The position numbers were made by a program, and so were the translations under genes. Source: Carbonatibacter sp965199245 (GTDB lineage: Bacteria; Pseudomonadota; Alphaproteobacteria; Kiloniellales; Kiloniellaceae). From it: 64,000 bases of DNA. Below the pieces are notes generated by a model, which was given only the letters and a program-made list of their open reading frames with translations, had not been told where the DNA came from and did no database searches. Where the stretch lies: NCBI GenBank assembly GCA_965199245.1, contig CBDAQP010000003.1, forward strand, positions 1,054,001-1,118,000, written 5' to 3'. Positions 18,223 to 27,356 of the stretch are shown piece after piece (within the stretch, counting starts at the first letter, position 1; each line of letters begins with the position of its first letter).

Positions 18223-19131
18223 TCAGGTATGTGAGGATCTCAGAAAACAGTTTGACACACCAGACGACAAGGATCGAGGTTTTGAGAGAGACCCAACCGG
18301 GATGTTGTCAATCAAGCGAATAGAGCCAAGAAAGGCGGCAACAAAAAGCCGTGCGCACTCTCTCTCGCTCAGTGCCGCAAGACTGTCGAGATTGTCTTCA
18401 TCGCGCAGGTCAAAGTAATCAATTTGTTCAAAATCGGCCTGTCGGAGCCTTGCAATGGCCTGCGGCCTGATGGTGGCCCAGTCTATGCCCCTCTGCAACG
18501 CCCCTGCCGCCCAGTTCAACACCGCGTAAAGACAGCGGGCTTTTTCTCTTTGCGTGCTGTTGAGCCGACGATTGCGGGACGATAGAGCCAAGCCGTCGCT
18601 CTCCCGAACGGTGGGTACGCCAATAATGTCAACAGGCAGGTCGAGATCACAGGCTACCCGTTCAACCAACTTGAGCTGTTGATAGTCCTTTTGCCCAAAA
18701 TAGGCCCGGTCTGCCCCGGTACGGATCAGGAGCTTGCTGACAACGGTGGTCACACCGTCCATATGTCCCGGGCGTGTCGCCCCGCAAAGACAGCTTTGCA
18801 TCGGCGTATCCGCCCTGACTTGGGTGGCGTAACCTGGCGGATAGAGATCATCAACCGTCGGAAGGTAAACCGCATCGACCGCCGCCCGTTGCAATTTTTT
18901 CACATCCTGCAGGGTATCAACAGGATAGTCTTGCAGGTCTTCTGCGCGATCAAACTGTTTTGGATTGATGAAAATCGTGGCGATGACACGTCTGTTGTCT
19001 TGTCTGGCGGCGGCAACAAGGGCGAGGTGTCCGGCGTGTAAAGCCCCCATTGTCATGACAACCCCGATGCTCTCCCCCCGCCATTGGGTGATCTGTTCGT
19101 CGAGTTCTTTTTTATTTGCGAGTCGGCGCAT
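18223..19131 (-). CDS. panC: pantoate-beta-alanine ligase
   Basis: About 302 residues. It joins pantoate and beta-alanine using ATP to make pantothenate. The nucleotide-binding motif is MGALHAGHLALV, and IFINPKQFDRAEDLQDYP, YFGQKDYQQL and ALSSRNRRLN are all conserved. ATG 19131 (MRRLANKKELDEQ) is chosen; the frame is open 17 codons further. PanC proteins usually stop soon after the RLIDNI segment, but this one continues for about 24 residues ending in FLRSSHT, and that tail is encoded by a dispersed repeat (18257-18288). No panB or panD is in the window. Confidence 0.95.
   Translation of the reverse strand: MRRLANKKELDEQITQWRGESIGVVMTMGALHAGHLALVAAARQDNRRVIATIFINPKQFDRAEDLQDYPVDTLQDVKKLQRAAVDAVYLPTVDDLYPPGYATQVRADTPMQSCLCGATRPGHMDGVTTVVSKLLIRTGADRAYFGQKDYQQLKLVERVACDLDLPVDIIGVPTVRESDGLALSSRNRRLNSTQREKARCLYAVLNWAAGALQRGIDWATIRPQAIARLRQADFEQIDYFDLRDEDNLDSLAALSERECARLFVAAFLGSIRLIDNIPVGSLSKPRSLSSGVSNCFLRSSHT
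18257..18288 (+). repeat. dispersed ~35-bp repeat, copy A
   Basis: ACACCAGACGACAAGGATCG followed by AGGTTTTGAGAG. The same motif recurs at 36029, 43027 and 60050. Here it lies antisense within the 3' end of panC. Confidence 0.55.
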
Positions 19132-19274
19132 GCTATTATAGAATCCGTTTCGGAATTTTACGGGCAACAATACGGGCAACAAACGGACAACAATTTGGGT
19201 AGATCATAATCTTGTGACGTTTTTTTTGAAAGACCGTTGTTAAGGCCCGTGCAAAAAATCAGAAAGGACTAAAC

Positions 19275-20984
19275 ATGCGTTTTTGTGGTCGATATTTGAG
19301 CACAGGGCTGGTACTTTTGAGCCTCGCCCTTCCCCTTCATAGCCTCAAGGCCCGCGAGGCCGTGCAGGCGCAAAAACATATGATCTCGGCGGCGAATCCT
19401 CATGCCAGTGCTGCGGGTCTCGAGATTCTGCGCGCAGGTGGTTCCGCCGTGGATGCCGCCATTGCTGCAGAACTCGTCCTGTCGCTGGTCGAACCGCAGT
19501 CCTCTGGCATTGGCGGGGGCGCATTCATGTTGCACTATGACGCAGCAGATGGCGCAATTCAGGCCTACGATGGGCGCGAAACCGCCCCGGCGTCTGCCAC
19601 GCCCGCGCTGTTTATTAGGCCAGACGGAACCCCGATGGCGTGGTGGGATGGCGTTGTCGGAGGACTGGGCATCGGTGCACCGGGACTTTTGCGGATGATG
19701 GAACTGGCCCATCAGGAAAAAGGCCGCCTGCCGTGGGCGAGGCTGTTTCAACCAGCAATTGCCCTGGCGGAGCAAGGCTTTAAAATTTCGCCGCGCCTTC
19801 ACTCTCTGGTCGCCAAAGACAAACATTTGTCTACCTACGAAACCGCGCGTAACTACTTTTATACCGAAAGCGGCGACGCACGTCCCGTTGGAACTCTCTT
19901 AAAAAACCAACCCTTCGCCGATGTACTCAAGGCCGTTGCGCAAAAAGGGGCTGTGGCCTTTTACGAAGGGCCGATTGCACAGGATATCATCACCGCAATT
20001 CAAAACGTCCCGGACAAGCCCGGCTTGCTATCACTTGATGATCTGAAAAACTATCAAGCCAAATCACGTCAAGTCTTGTGCCTACCCTATCGGACATGGA
20101 AACTATGCGGAATGCCGCCCCCCACATCCGGTGGTGTTGCTGTACTCCAAACAATGAAAATTTTGGAACAGTTTGACCTTTCTGCTCTTGATCCCAATGG
20201 CGCAGAGGCAACCCACCTGATTGCAGAGGCCAGCCGTCTGGCCTTCGCAGACCGCAATCGCTATCTCGCAGATGAGGACTTTGTTTCTGTGCCCAAGGCC
20301 GCCTTGCTCGATCCCACTTATTTGGCAGAGCGTGCAAAGTTGATTCGCACAAGTCAGAGCATGGGCAAGGCAGAACCCGGCTTGCCCCAGGCAAAACTAG
20401 CCCAAACTGTTCTCCAAACAGAACCCCCATCAACCACCCACCTGTCTGTTGTCGATCAATGGGGAAATGCCGTGTCCCTGACGGCCTCTGTGGAAAATGC
20501 CTTTGGCTCTCGCGTGATGGTCAATGGCTTTATGCTGAATAACCAGCTGACGGACTTTTCTTTCCGCCCCGTGGATAACAAGGGACAGGCCGTTGCAAAC
20601 GCCGTTGCACCGTTGAAACGTCCGCGCAGTTCCATGGCCCCGACCCTGGTGCTGGATGACAAGGGCGCGTTGGTCATGGCGATTGGCTCCCCGGGTGGAA
20701 GCCGCATTATCGGCTATGTCATCAAAACGCTTGTTGCTTCGCTCGATTGGGATATGGATATGCAGGCCGCCATTGATTGGCCCCATCGCGTCAACCGCAA
20801 TGGGAAAACCGACCTCGAAGCCGACAGTTCCGCAGAAAAACTCAAAGCCGACTTGGAAAAACGGGGGCACGAAGTTTCCATCCGTGCGATGGTCAGCGGT
20901 CTCCACGGCGTACGCGTTCGGGGGAAAAACCAGCTTGAAGGCGGCGCAGACCCCAGACGTGAAGGCATTGCACTGGGAGATTAA
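19275..20984 (+). CDS. ggt: gamma-glutamyltransferase
   Basis: A 569-residue periplasmic enzyme made as a precursor. It has a signal peptide (residues about 1-27), then the large-subunit motif SGIGGGAFMLHYD and DGRETAPASATP. The autoprocessing nucleophile is Thr387 in STTHLSVVDQWGNAVS. The small subunit holds GSPGGSRIIGYV and the oxyanion region KRPRSSMAPTLV. It transfers or hydrolyses gamma-glutamyl groups, chiefly from glutathione. It diverges from panC and is preceded by an AGAAAGGA site. The gene is intact and marks the left boundary of the accessory island. Confidence 0.97.
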   Translation: MRFCGRYLSTGLVLLSLALPLHSLKAREAVQAQKHMISAANPHASAAGLEILRAGGSAVDAAIAAELVLSLVEPQSSGIGGGAFMLHYDAADGAIQAYDGRETAPASATPALFIRPDGTPMAWWDGVVGGLGIGAPGLLRMMELAHQEKGRLPWARLFQPAIALAEQGFKISPRLHSLVAKDKHLSTYETARNYFYTESGDARPVGTLLKNQPFADVLKAVAQKGAVAFYEGPIAQDIITAIQNVPDKPGLLSLDDLKNYQAKSRQVLCLPYRTWKLCGMPPPTSGGVAVLQTMKILEQFDLSALDPNGAEATHLIAEASRLAFADRNRYLADEDFVSVPKAALLDPTYLAERAKLIRTSQSMGKAEPGLPQAKLAQTVLQTEPPSTTHLSVVDQWGNAVSLTASVENAFGSRVMVNGFMLNNQLTDFSFRPVDNKGQAVANAVAPLKRPRSSMAPTLVLDDKGALVMAIGSPGGSRIIGYVIKTLVASLDWDMDMQAAIDWPHRVNRNGKTDLEADSSAEKLKADLEKRGHEVSIRAMVSGLHGVRVRGKNQLEGGADPRREGIALGD

Positions 20985-21046
20985 CAGCCTCTCGATTTGA
21001 AAAGAAGTTGGCGAGGCAGGAGGAGCCGCGTCCGGTTATTAATTAG

Positions 21047-21086
21047 GGACTGACACCTAACTTTGAATAAACTAGATGTCAGTCCC
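21047..21086. repeat. 40-bp inverted-repeat remnant of a mobile element
   Basis: GGGACTGACA (21047-21056) and TGTCAGTCCC (21077-21086) are perfect inverted copies; similarity extends inward a few bases (CCTA versus TCTA read from each end). It resembles two IS ends brought together by deletion, at the ggt-island boundary. Confidence 0.5.
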
Positions 21087-21104
21087 ATTGATTAGGCTCG
21101 GGAC

Positions 21105-21411
21105 TCATGCGATCCGCCAAATGCCGATTGCGGCGATTTTGATTGCCGCCATAAATGTATGGGCGCACCGGTCATATCGGGTCGCAATACGGTGCCAGTC
21201 CTTGAGTTTGCCGAACATATTTTCGGCCTTGTGCCGTTGCCGGTACAGGATTTTATCATACTCGATTAGTTGCTTTCGATTTTTCCCGGGCGGGATGCAG
21301 GGTGTTATTTTCTTTTCCGGTCAGGCTTCGCGGAACCAATCAGCATCATCCCCTCTGTCAGCCAACAAATGCCAGGCTGGGGGAAAGTCGCCGACCAGGG
21401 CCGCAGCACCT
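21105..21411 (-). pseudogene. IS5-type transposase C-terminal fragment (left copy)
   Basis: Minus-strand text DADWFREAL, ITPCIPPGKNRKQLIEYDK, RHKAENMFGKLKDWHRIATR and YDRCAHTFMAAIKIAA is the C-terminal half of an IS5-family DDE transposase, including the YREK-like region with the final catalytic Glu. It ends at TGA (21105-21107). The N-terminal half is missing; the fragment is cut at about 21412 where an IS630-type end begins. A sister fragment lies at 27357-27566 in the opposite orientation. Confidence 0.8.
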
Positions 21412-21413
21412 TT

Positions 21414-22978
21414 ATACCAATTCCATAAAATAAAAACTCGCTGGACCTGGCGCGTGAGCAGATTCTGTGATTCAAGGAAGGACACAGTTTTGGAGATTTA
21501 TCCCGGGTCAGCCCCTTCCGCTGCGTCAGGATGATGACGCATCCCGTCTTCGCCGCCTTCACTCAACAGATTCGAACCAGACGCGCCGCTTGCTTGCCCT
21601 TGCGGTCATCTCTGATGGCGGCAGTCGCAGTGAAGCCGCGCGGCGTTGGTCGTCAAATTATTCGTGACCGGGTGTTGCGTTTCAATGCAGAAGGTTCGGA
21701 CGGGCTTTTGCAGCGTTCGGGAAGCGGGCGACCGGCCAGGTTGAATGGGCCCGGCCTGCTGCCTTGATTGCCCGCGTTGAAACAGGGCCATGGCCTGCTA
21801 TCGATGGTGCGCTGGCGACTTCTGGATCTGGCGCAGTGGTTATGGGAGGACTATCGCCTCAGCGAAAGTTGCCTGAGAAGCTGTCTAACAAATAAGTTTT
21901 ATCATTCTGTTGATTGCGATTTGTATGAAGCGTAGCCGGATCATGGCTTCCTGCGTTTTGTCGAGATTGTCGTCATGTTTTGCCAGCCGCCTTGCAGGCT
22001 CCAGCCATGCGAAAGATCGCTCAACAATCCAGCACTTTGGCAGCACCCTGAACGCTTTTTCCTCACCTTGCTTTACGATCCCGATTTTCAGTTTTTCCTG
22101 ATTGGCCAATGCGTCCATCCGCGATGACCAGCCTGGAACAATTTCAGCCTTCCATGCTTTTTCTTTATATCGTTCAAGAGAATGCGGGCCGCGATCCTGT
22201 AGTCCAGCATCATGCACCACCGGATGCAGCGGAAACCCGAGCAGATCCACCCATAAATGCCGCTTGATTCCCTTCACTTTTTTGCCGGCCCCCTTTTTTG
22301 TGTCCGGGCCTTGACCGATTGTGAGTCGATAATGGCCGCGCTTGCCTCTTTGTTCCGGCCCTCAGGCAGCCGAAGCACGAGGTCACGCAGGATAATGTGC
22401 CAGGTTCCATCCTTTGTCCAGCGACTGAAATGGCCGTATGGCGGGAAATCTTTGGGAAGAAGTCGCCACTGACATCCTGTTTCCAGAACGTAAAAACAGG
22501 CATTTAATATAGTCCCGGGGGAGTGTTTAAAGGGACGGCCACCGCCGGTGCTCAAAATATCCGCGCAACAGAGACCATTGCGCATCGGTGATGATCAGTA
22601 TCATAAGTCATGCCGAAATTATTAAAGACAATTTATTGATAAATAATTAATAGTTGTTAGACAGCTTCTGAGCACCACCTTGCGCAAACACGGATACAGG
22701 ACATTGACGGCCCGACCCGTGGCATAATGGACAAAACGGGTATGCCCTGAGCGCATTTAAAAAAACTTCCCCGTTGAAATAGACCGTATCCGGGAAAAAA
22801 CAGGGCGAAATGTCTCCCTTGAAATCCGGTTCCGGGACGACGCGCGGGTTGGTCAAAAAACACAGATCACGCGCACTGGGCAACCCGCCCGGTCGCTCCA
22901 GAGGATCAAGGGACCAGATCTGTCTGGATATCTGGTGCGATCTGCCCGGCCTTGGGGATCGGGGCCGCTCTTGTCAAG
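21414..22978 (+). mobile_element. IS630-type element remnant, interrupted by another IS
   Basis: It starts with the terminal sequence ATACCAATTCCATAAAATAA shared with the copy ending at 59951. The N-terminal helix-turn-helix part of the transposase (SLMAAVAVKPRGVGRQIIRD, VLRFNAEGSDGLLQRSGSG) runs to 21873. After the nested IS it resumes at 22672 with text matching the 59.4-kb copy, then stops abruptly near 22978 before the catalytic C-terminus. Frameshifts are present in both halves. It is not functional. Confidence 0.75.
21877..22668 (-). mobile_element. IS5-family element, 792 bp, complete ends with TGA target duplication
   Basis: Both ends carry a perfect 15-bp inverted repeat (GAAGCTGTCTAACAA at 21877-21891 and its complement at 22654-22668), flanked by TGA at 21874-21876 and 22669-22671. 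The minus-strand transposase is in pieces: MTYDTD start near 22611, then TGCQWRLLPKDFPPYGHFSR (frame ending at 22274) and GIKRHLWVDLLGFPLHPVVH (frame ending at 21885). The last two frames overlap by 4 bases beside A-runs, as in IS5 members using frameshifting. Additional shifts near the N-terminus suggest the transposase is dead. Final stop at 21885. Confidence 0.85.
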
Positions 22979-23124
22979 TCAATCTTAAAATCAAAGCCCG
23001 TTTCAAAACCCGGGATCAAAAATTGACACGGATGGCCCCTTTCACTATTTTGACTGTGGCGGCCGAGCAAATGGGGGAGCCGGGTATCTTCGGACCCGTG
23101 CCGGGGTTCCCGGCCAGCCGCCGA

Positions 23125-23737
23125 TCATTCGATTTTCCTGAATTTCTCACCCGCTTTCTGCATGTGCCGAGCATCCGTCCTGTGCAGGGATTGCAAATAG
23201 ATTTCTTTCCCATCGCCGGTCTTTTTGATGACAGCTTTCCAGACCTGCCCGGTTATTTCCTGAAAAACCTGCACATGGCGGGCGTTTTCCTTGAGGGGTT
23301 GCCCATCATCCAACATGCCTTGAACGCGTCTGTAATCTGATGCTGTAAAGATTCTGCCCCCGCTCACGCTGTTTGAGCACCGTATAGCTGGAGAGCCTGA
23401 CGATACCGGCCTCTGCACCCATGGCCGCCGCGAGCTTGTCCGGCACGACGGCGACGGCCCGCTGTTCCTCAGGCCCGCCGATTTTTGTCACAAAGCTTGC
23501 GAAATCTTCCCCGGTCAGATCATCCGCAATCCGGCGGGCCGCAGGAGACAACCACTCCAGTGTGTCAATGCTGGCATTGGTTGATGACAGGATCAAGATC
23601 ACGCTTTTTCGGGTTTTTGAACAGTTCCTCATCAGAAAATGGTAATCGATCCGGCTGGTGAACCTCCCAGTGCTCCATAACCGGAGACTGGACACAGCAG
23701 CAATTGATGGTCTCTTTTGCCAGTGCTTCGGGATCAC
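23125..23737 (-). pseudogene. phage-type protein remnant (PBECR-like C-terminus)
   Basis: Two overlapping minus-strand frames together read like one protein: RIADDLTGEDFASFVTKIGG, AVAVVPDKLAAAMGAEAGIV and RLSSYTVLKQRER in the first, then FTASDYRRVQGMLDDGQPLK, WKAVIKKTGDGKEIYLQSLH in the second. The order and text resemble the C-terminal phage-borne PBECR-type nuclease-fold module found on Mu-like minor head proteins. At least one frameshift near 23340-23380 breaks it and no other phage gene is adjacent. Family assignment is from memory of the motif and is moderate. Confidence 0.45.
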
Positions 23738-23746
23738 GCGGATATA

Positions 23747-23812
23747 GTCTATCCTATATAAAATGATTAAATTTGGAAAAGTTTTTCATCGGACAGATAA
23801 AACCTTATTGCG
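23747..23812 (-). mobile_element. IS630-type terminal fragment
   Basis: About 66 bases (TCTATCCTATATAAAATGAT onward to GGACAGATAAAACC) match, in inverted orientation, the fragment at 59952-60012. They encode only the last residues of an IS630-type transposase. Confidence 0.55.
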
Positions 23813-24032
23813 GAAATCTGATGAATACGTCATCCATAAATCATAATCAAATTATAATGGATTGAATATAGCTATTCAAGCTACGCGTCAATCAAAGGAA
23901 GAATTGATGCTTTGCCTGCCGGTCAATGCAGGCTTGAGGTTTTCAGAGGTGTCCATTGGTATTCCACAAAATATAACATATGTCATGATGGGTTTGGGTC
24001 AGAGCACATCATTTTCAGGGGAGTAACGGGTG
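23813..24032. other. AT-rich spacer without genes
   Basis: About 220 bases between the IS fragment and the end of the RloB gene. No coding sequence, RNA gene or clear terminator is visible. It is richer in A and T than the surrounding chromosome, like the adjacent defence pair. Confidence 0.5.
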
Positions 24033-24707
24033 CTATTTTTGCAACTTGGTGAGACGCTCAACGATTTCCCAAACCCCTGTGAATGGCTCCGGCTCATCAC
24101 GAGCAGTGAACCGCACTGCCAAGCGTTCAGCTCTCTGTTTTGCCGCCTCCAAATACTCTCGGGTGAATTCGAAGGCTCCGCCAGCCCCTTTCTCATAACC
24201 AGGAAAATAAGTTTTAAGCCTACGCACTGCTTCATCCCGGTGTATCGGGGCTTTCACATCCTCGAAGTGCAAAAGGAGCCAGAGCTCAAAACTTGGCACT
24301 GAGGCGATCGCTTTGAAAGAAACAAGTTGCCTATTATCGTTTTTTCGCTTGCCGTTCAGGGATTTTGCCATCTGCAGAGCATCATGAAAGGTTTGATGGT
24401 CGTCGCGGTCGAAGACAGCATAGACTTGCTCAAACGCCCGTTTTTGGATGTGCTTGTGCGTATCTCCATTCATAAAGAGATCTCTTGCATATTTAACGAC
24501 CTGAATTGGAGAGGTTCCTATAGCACTTGGATGAACCTCAACATTTGTGGTTCGCAGTTTGTACGCATTCCGGATTTCCTTAAAATACAAAGGCTCAGTC
24601 TTGCTGCCTTCAGAAACGATCAAAATTCGATCGTAACTGGCTCTCCGATTGAGCTTTCGGGCAAGCTGACGTTTGTTGCGTTCTTTTGGAGAATTATCTC
24701 GGACCAC
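24033..24707 (-). CDS. RloB-family protein (AbiLii-like)
   Basis: A 224-residue RloB-domain protein. Conserved acidic motifs are visible: EGSKTEP at residues 33-39, FDRDDH at 99-104 and PSFELWLLLHF at 138-148. The Glu plus DxD arrangement resembles a Toprim-type metal site, so a nuclease or related phosphotransfer role is likely. In known systems RloB partners with an AAA ATPase (AbiLi/RloA type) in phage-abortive infection. Here the GTG start shares one base with the ATPase stop (TAGTG), showing tight coupling. The basic N-terminus (KERNKRQLARKLNRR) is typical. The gene is intact, unlike most neighbours. Confidence 0.88.
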   Translation of the reverse strand: MVRDNSPKERNKRQLARKLNRRASYDRILIVSEGSKTEPLYFKEIRNAYKLRTTNVEVHPSAIGTSPIQVVKYARDLFMNGDTHKHIQKRAFEQVYAVFDRDDHQTFHDALQMAKSLNGKRKNDNRQLVSFKAIASVPSFELWLLLHFEDVKAPIHRDEAVRRLKTYFPGYEKGAGGAFEFTREYLEAAKQRAERLAVRFTARDEPEPFTGVWEIVERLTKLQK

Positions 24708-25975
24708 TAGTGCTTCAGACCTTCCGCATGGTTGAGGAAGGGGATGCCGCCATATCGGCCCATTAGATAACCACGTTCAAGTGCCTCGTTTTTACGCGGG
24801 CTGTATTCGGACAAGGCAACCAGTTCTGTCGCTTCGTCTCGACCCTTCTCAACCAGCCAAACCTGATCCCGCCGGAACAGATCCTGAGCATCCAAAAGCG
24901 ATGTATCGTGGGTACTGAAGATCAGCTGGGCATTTGCAACGTTTACAGACGGCTTATGGAACAGCTCCACCAGCTCCCTCACCAACAGCGTATGAAGACT
25001 TGTATCCAGCTCATCAATGACCAATGTGTATCCTTTACTCAGGATGTCGAGCACGGGGCCAGCGAGGGAAAACAGGTTTCGTGTCCCACTGGATTCATCG
25101 GCCAGATCAAAAACGGCTTCGCCATTTTCGGTCACATGGTGAAACCGAATTTTGTGCTCTTCGATTTCCTCTTCGCGCATCTCTGTTTTTCCTGCAACCA
25201 TCTCGACATGCAAGACTCGCTCATGCACTTTTCGTGTCTCGACATCAATGTCATTAATGCTGATATCTGCCGCAGCTAAGAAATCACAGATTTCCTTTTT
25301 GTCTTTGGTTTCGCCAAGCATGCGAATGGAGATGCCTTGGTTTAGTCTTGCCGTCTCGTTCAAGACCACCAGTTGCGAGGAAAACCACTCGAATACGGCC
25401 CTCAAAGGCTCACTGTTGAGCTGAGAGGCCATCGACAAAAACAGCGAATTCGGACGGGTTGCGTTTTCCCAGAGGTTCTTCGGGCCTTTTAGGCTGGAAC
25501 CAAACTCATAAACGTCCTTATCTGTATCGGCATCGTAGTAGCGTTCAAACCAGTGCTGTGGCTTGAAGGACTTGTAAACGAGCAAATGCTCGCCGACGAT
25601 ACGTTCGCGTGTCATCGAAAAGCCATATTGATAACGCACTTCACCGAGCAAGAAGGTGATTTCAAATTCAGTCGCTTCTTTTACAGAAAATTTATCCAAG
25701 CGAAATGTCTGAACGCTGAATGTTTGACCAGGCTGGATCATCGTCGCGGATTCCAGCACCACGCCACGCATGTACTGAAGGGCCTTGATCAAATTTGATT
25801 TGCCACTCGCATTGGCACCATAAATGACAGCGCTTCGAAGAATGGATGGGATCGCAGAGACCCCAGTCGTTACCGTATGGGTACCTGAAAGCGTTTTGTC
25901 TTTTGACCCAACCAGACTGAGCACCTGCTCGTCGCGGATCGAGCGGAAGTTTTTAACTCTGAATTCCACCAGCAT
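24707..25975 (-). CDS. AAA family ATPase (AbiLi/RloA-like)
   Basis: A 422-residue SMC/OLD-like ATPase. It opens FRVKNFRSIRDEQVLSL, a hallmark of this family. Walker A is YGANASGKSNL (52-62), the ABC-type signature ESSGTRNLF (294-302), Walker B LVIDELDTSLH (318-328) and the switch region STHDTSLLD (354-362). Together with the overlapping RloB gene it forms an AbiL-like two-gene defence module: the ATPase probably senses infection and controls the RloB effector. ATG 25975 has GAGGTA upstream on the minus strand. No reverse transcriptase or retron RNA is visible, which argues against a retron system. Confidence 0.9.
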   Translation of the reverse strand: MLVEFRVKNFRSIRDEQVLSLVGSKDKTLSGTHTVTTGVSAIPSILRSAVIYGANASGKSNLIKALQYMRGVVLESATMIQPGQTFSVQTFRLDKFSVKEATEFEITFLLGEVRYQYGFSMTRERIVGEHLLVYKSFKPQHWFERYYDADTDKDVYEFGSSLKGPKNLWENATRPNSLFLSMASQLNSEPLRAVFEWFSSQLVVLNETARLNQGISIRMLGETKDKKEICDFLAAADISINDIDVETRKVHERVLHVEMVAGKTEMREEEIEEHKIRFHHVTENGEAVFDLADESSGTRNLFSLAGPVLDILSKGYTLVIDELDTSLHTLLVRELVELFHKPSVNVANAQLIFSTHDTSLLDAQDLFRRDQVWLVEKGRDEATELVALSEYSPRKNEALERGYLMGRYGGIPFLNHAEGLKH

Positions 25976-26136
25976 AATATTTACCTCGCTATTATTATTA
26001 AAACAAATATATTATTTTTTCTGCAAAAACTCAAGATATTTTATATTGAAGTGGGTTTTTTATCCTCAAATCATAGGGTTCTTGGCTCCAACCCGCTAGC
26101 GTAACAGGTATTACATTTCCGTACTCTGGCATCGTA

Positions 26137-26262
26137 GGTATAGCCTATCCCATATAAAATGGTTCACTTTGGAAGAGTTGTTCAATGGAGCACAAGAGTT
26201 GTTTTCTGACGGCTTTGAGATGGGCCCATTTTTGTTCGATGGGGTTGAGGTCAGGGGAATAA
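26137..26262 (-). pseudogene. IS630-type transposase C-terminal fragment
   Basis: About 40 codons: YSPDLNPIEQKWAHLKAVRK then QLLCSIEQLFQSEPFYMG, ending at TAG 26145-26147, with the terminal TATAGCCTATCCCATAT outside. This is the last part of the DDE domain, including the third acidic residue. Near-identical tails occur at 55667 and 57837. Confidence 0.8.
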
Positions 26263-26340
26263 TGAGACCTGTGCGCGGATAGCACTCGACGGGTCTGCTG
26301 TTTTGTGATTGTCTTAATTGATAGAAAAGTTTGGGAGGAT

Positions 26341-27186
26341 TGATGGCGGGTCGTGAGATTGGTCAGGAGCATTTGCTGGGAAAAGAAGCGATCCTGATGA
26401 GCTTGTCGGCCTGTTGGACGATGCCTGATCATGATCTGGCGGATATATTCCTCCGCATCCAAAGGCGAAGCGGGTTGGCCGCCCCTGTGTTTGCTGAATG
26501 CCCTGCTTTTGGGGCGGTGGTCTGATGATGTGAAGCTGGCCAATGCGCTGGATGACCGGGCTTCGTTCCGCCGCTTTTGCGGTTTCTCCCGCGCCGACGG
26601 CCTTTGTGCGGTTTCGCCGTGACCTGGCGGGCTCGCGGCTCTTCGACGGCATGACCAGGCAGTTGCGCGCGCGACATCTATCGGTCAAACAGGGCACGTT
26701 GGTTGAGGCCCATCGCTTTGGCCAGCAGGGAAGACAACGACGCGCGCTGGATCAGGCACAGGCACAGGAAGGCGGTGCATGGTGACAAGGCTCATGTGGC
26801 CTCCGATGAAACGACTGATCCGGTGGAGAGGATTGTCGTCACGCCGGCCAAGGTGAATGACGGGACAGCCGGCTGTGATGTGGTGATCCTGAACAGGTCT
26901 CTGCCGACAGTGCGTATCAGGGCGTTGGCTTTCGCACTGCGCTCGAGGAGAAGGGAGCCGGGGTGTTGTGACCGGCTTTTGGGCCCGCAGCGACGATGAC
27001 GCCGCAACAAGGCTGAAAGCGAGGCCCCATTCACAAGGTTCGTTGCCGGGAAGATCTTTGGCACAACGAGGTTATGGCCTGCGGGCAGGTCCACACCGGG
27101 GCCCTGGCAAGGCAAGGCGACATATCCAGCTCACCGCAATGGCGTACAATTTGAAGCGGGCTCTCAAGGCGACCGCTGCTGCCTGA
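26341..27186 (+). pseudogene. IS5/IS1182-type transposase, multiply frameshifted
   Basis: Plus-strand fragments in changing frames read as one transposase: REIGQEHLLGKEA, KGEAGWPPLCLLNALLLGRW, VKLANALDDRASFRRFCGFS, FVRFRRDLAGSRLFDGM, KAVHGDKAHVASDETTD and finally HIQLTAMAYNLKRALKATAA, ending TGA 27184-27186. At least four frameshifts are needed to join them. It differs from the IS5-type fragments on either side. The 170 bases that follow (27187-27356) show no recognisable gene. Confidence 0.75.
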
Positions 27187-27356
27187 CGGCACGACCCCTG
27201 TTCAATAGAGTTGCCAATGCCACCTGAAACGCCGTTGGACAGGAAAATCTACCGGATACCCGGCCGTCGGGGTGCGGTGCGCAATGAAACTCTTAATGAA
27301 ATGCACCGGTTGCGTACAAACACAACAAAATCAACAAACTATCCATCCCGCGCACA

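Noticed and set aside
19269..19826. 185-codon minus-strand frame opposite the ggt start
   Set aside because: Antisense to the signal peptide and large subunit of GGT; no supporting features.
24033..25975. Possible retron defence system (ATPase plus effector)
   Set aside because: No reverse transcriptase frame and no structured msr-msd-like region in the flanks; AbiL-like fits better.
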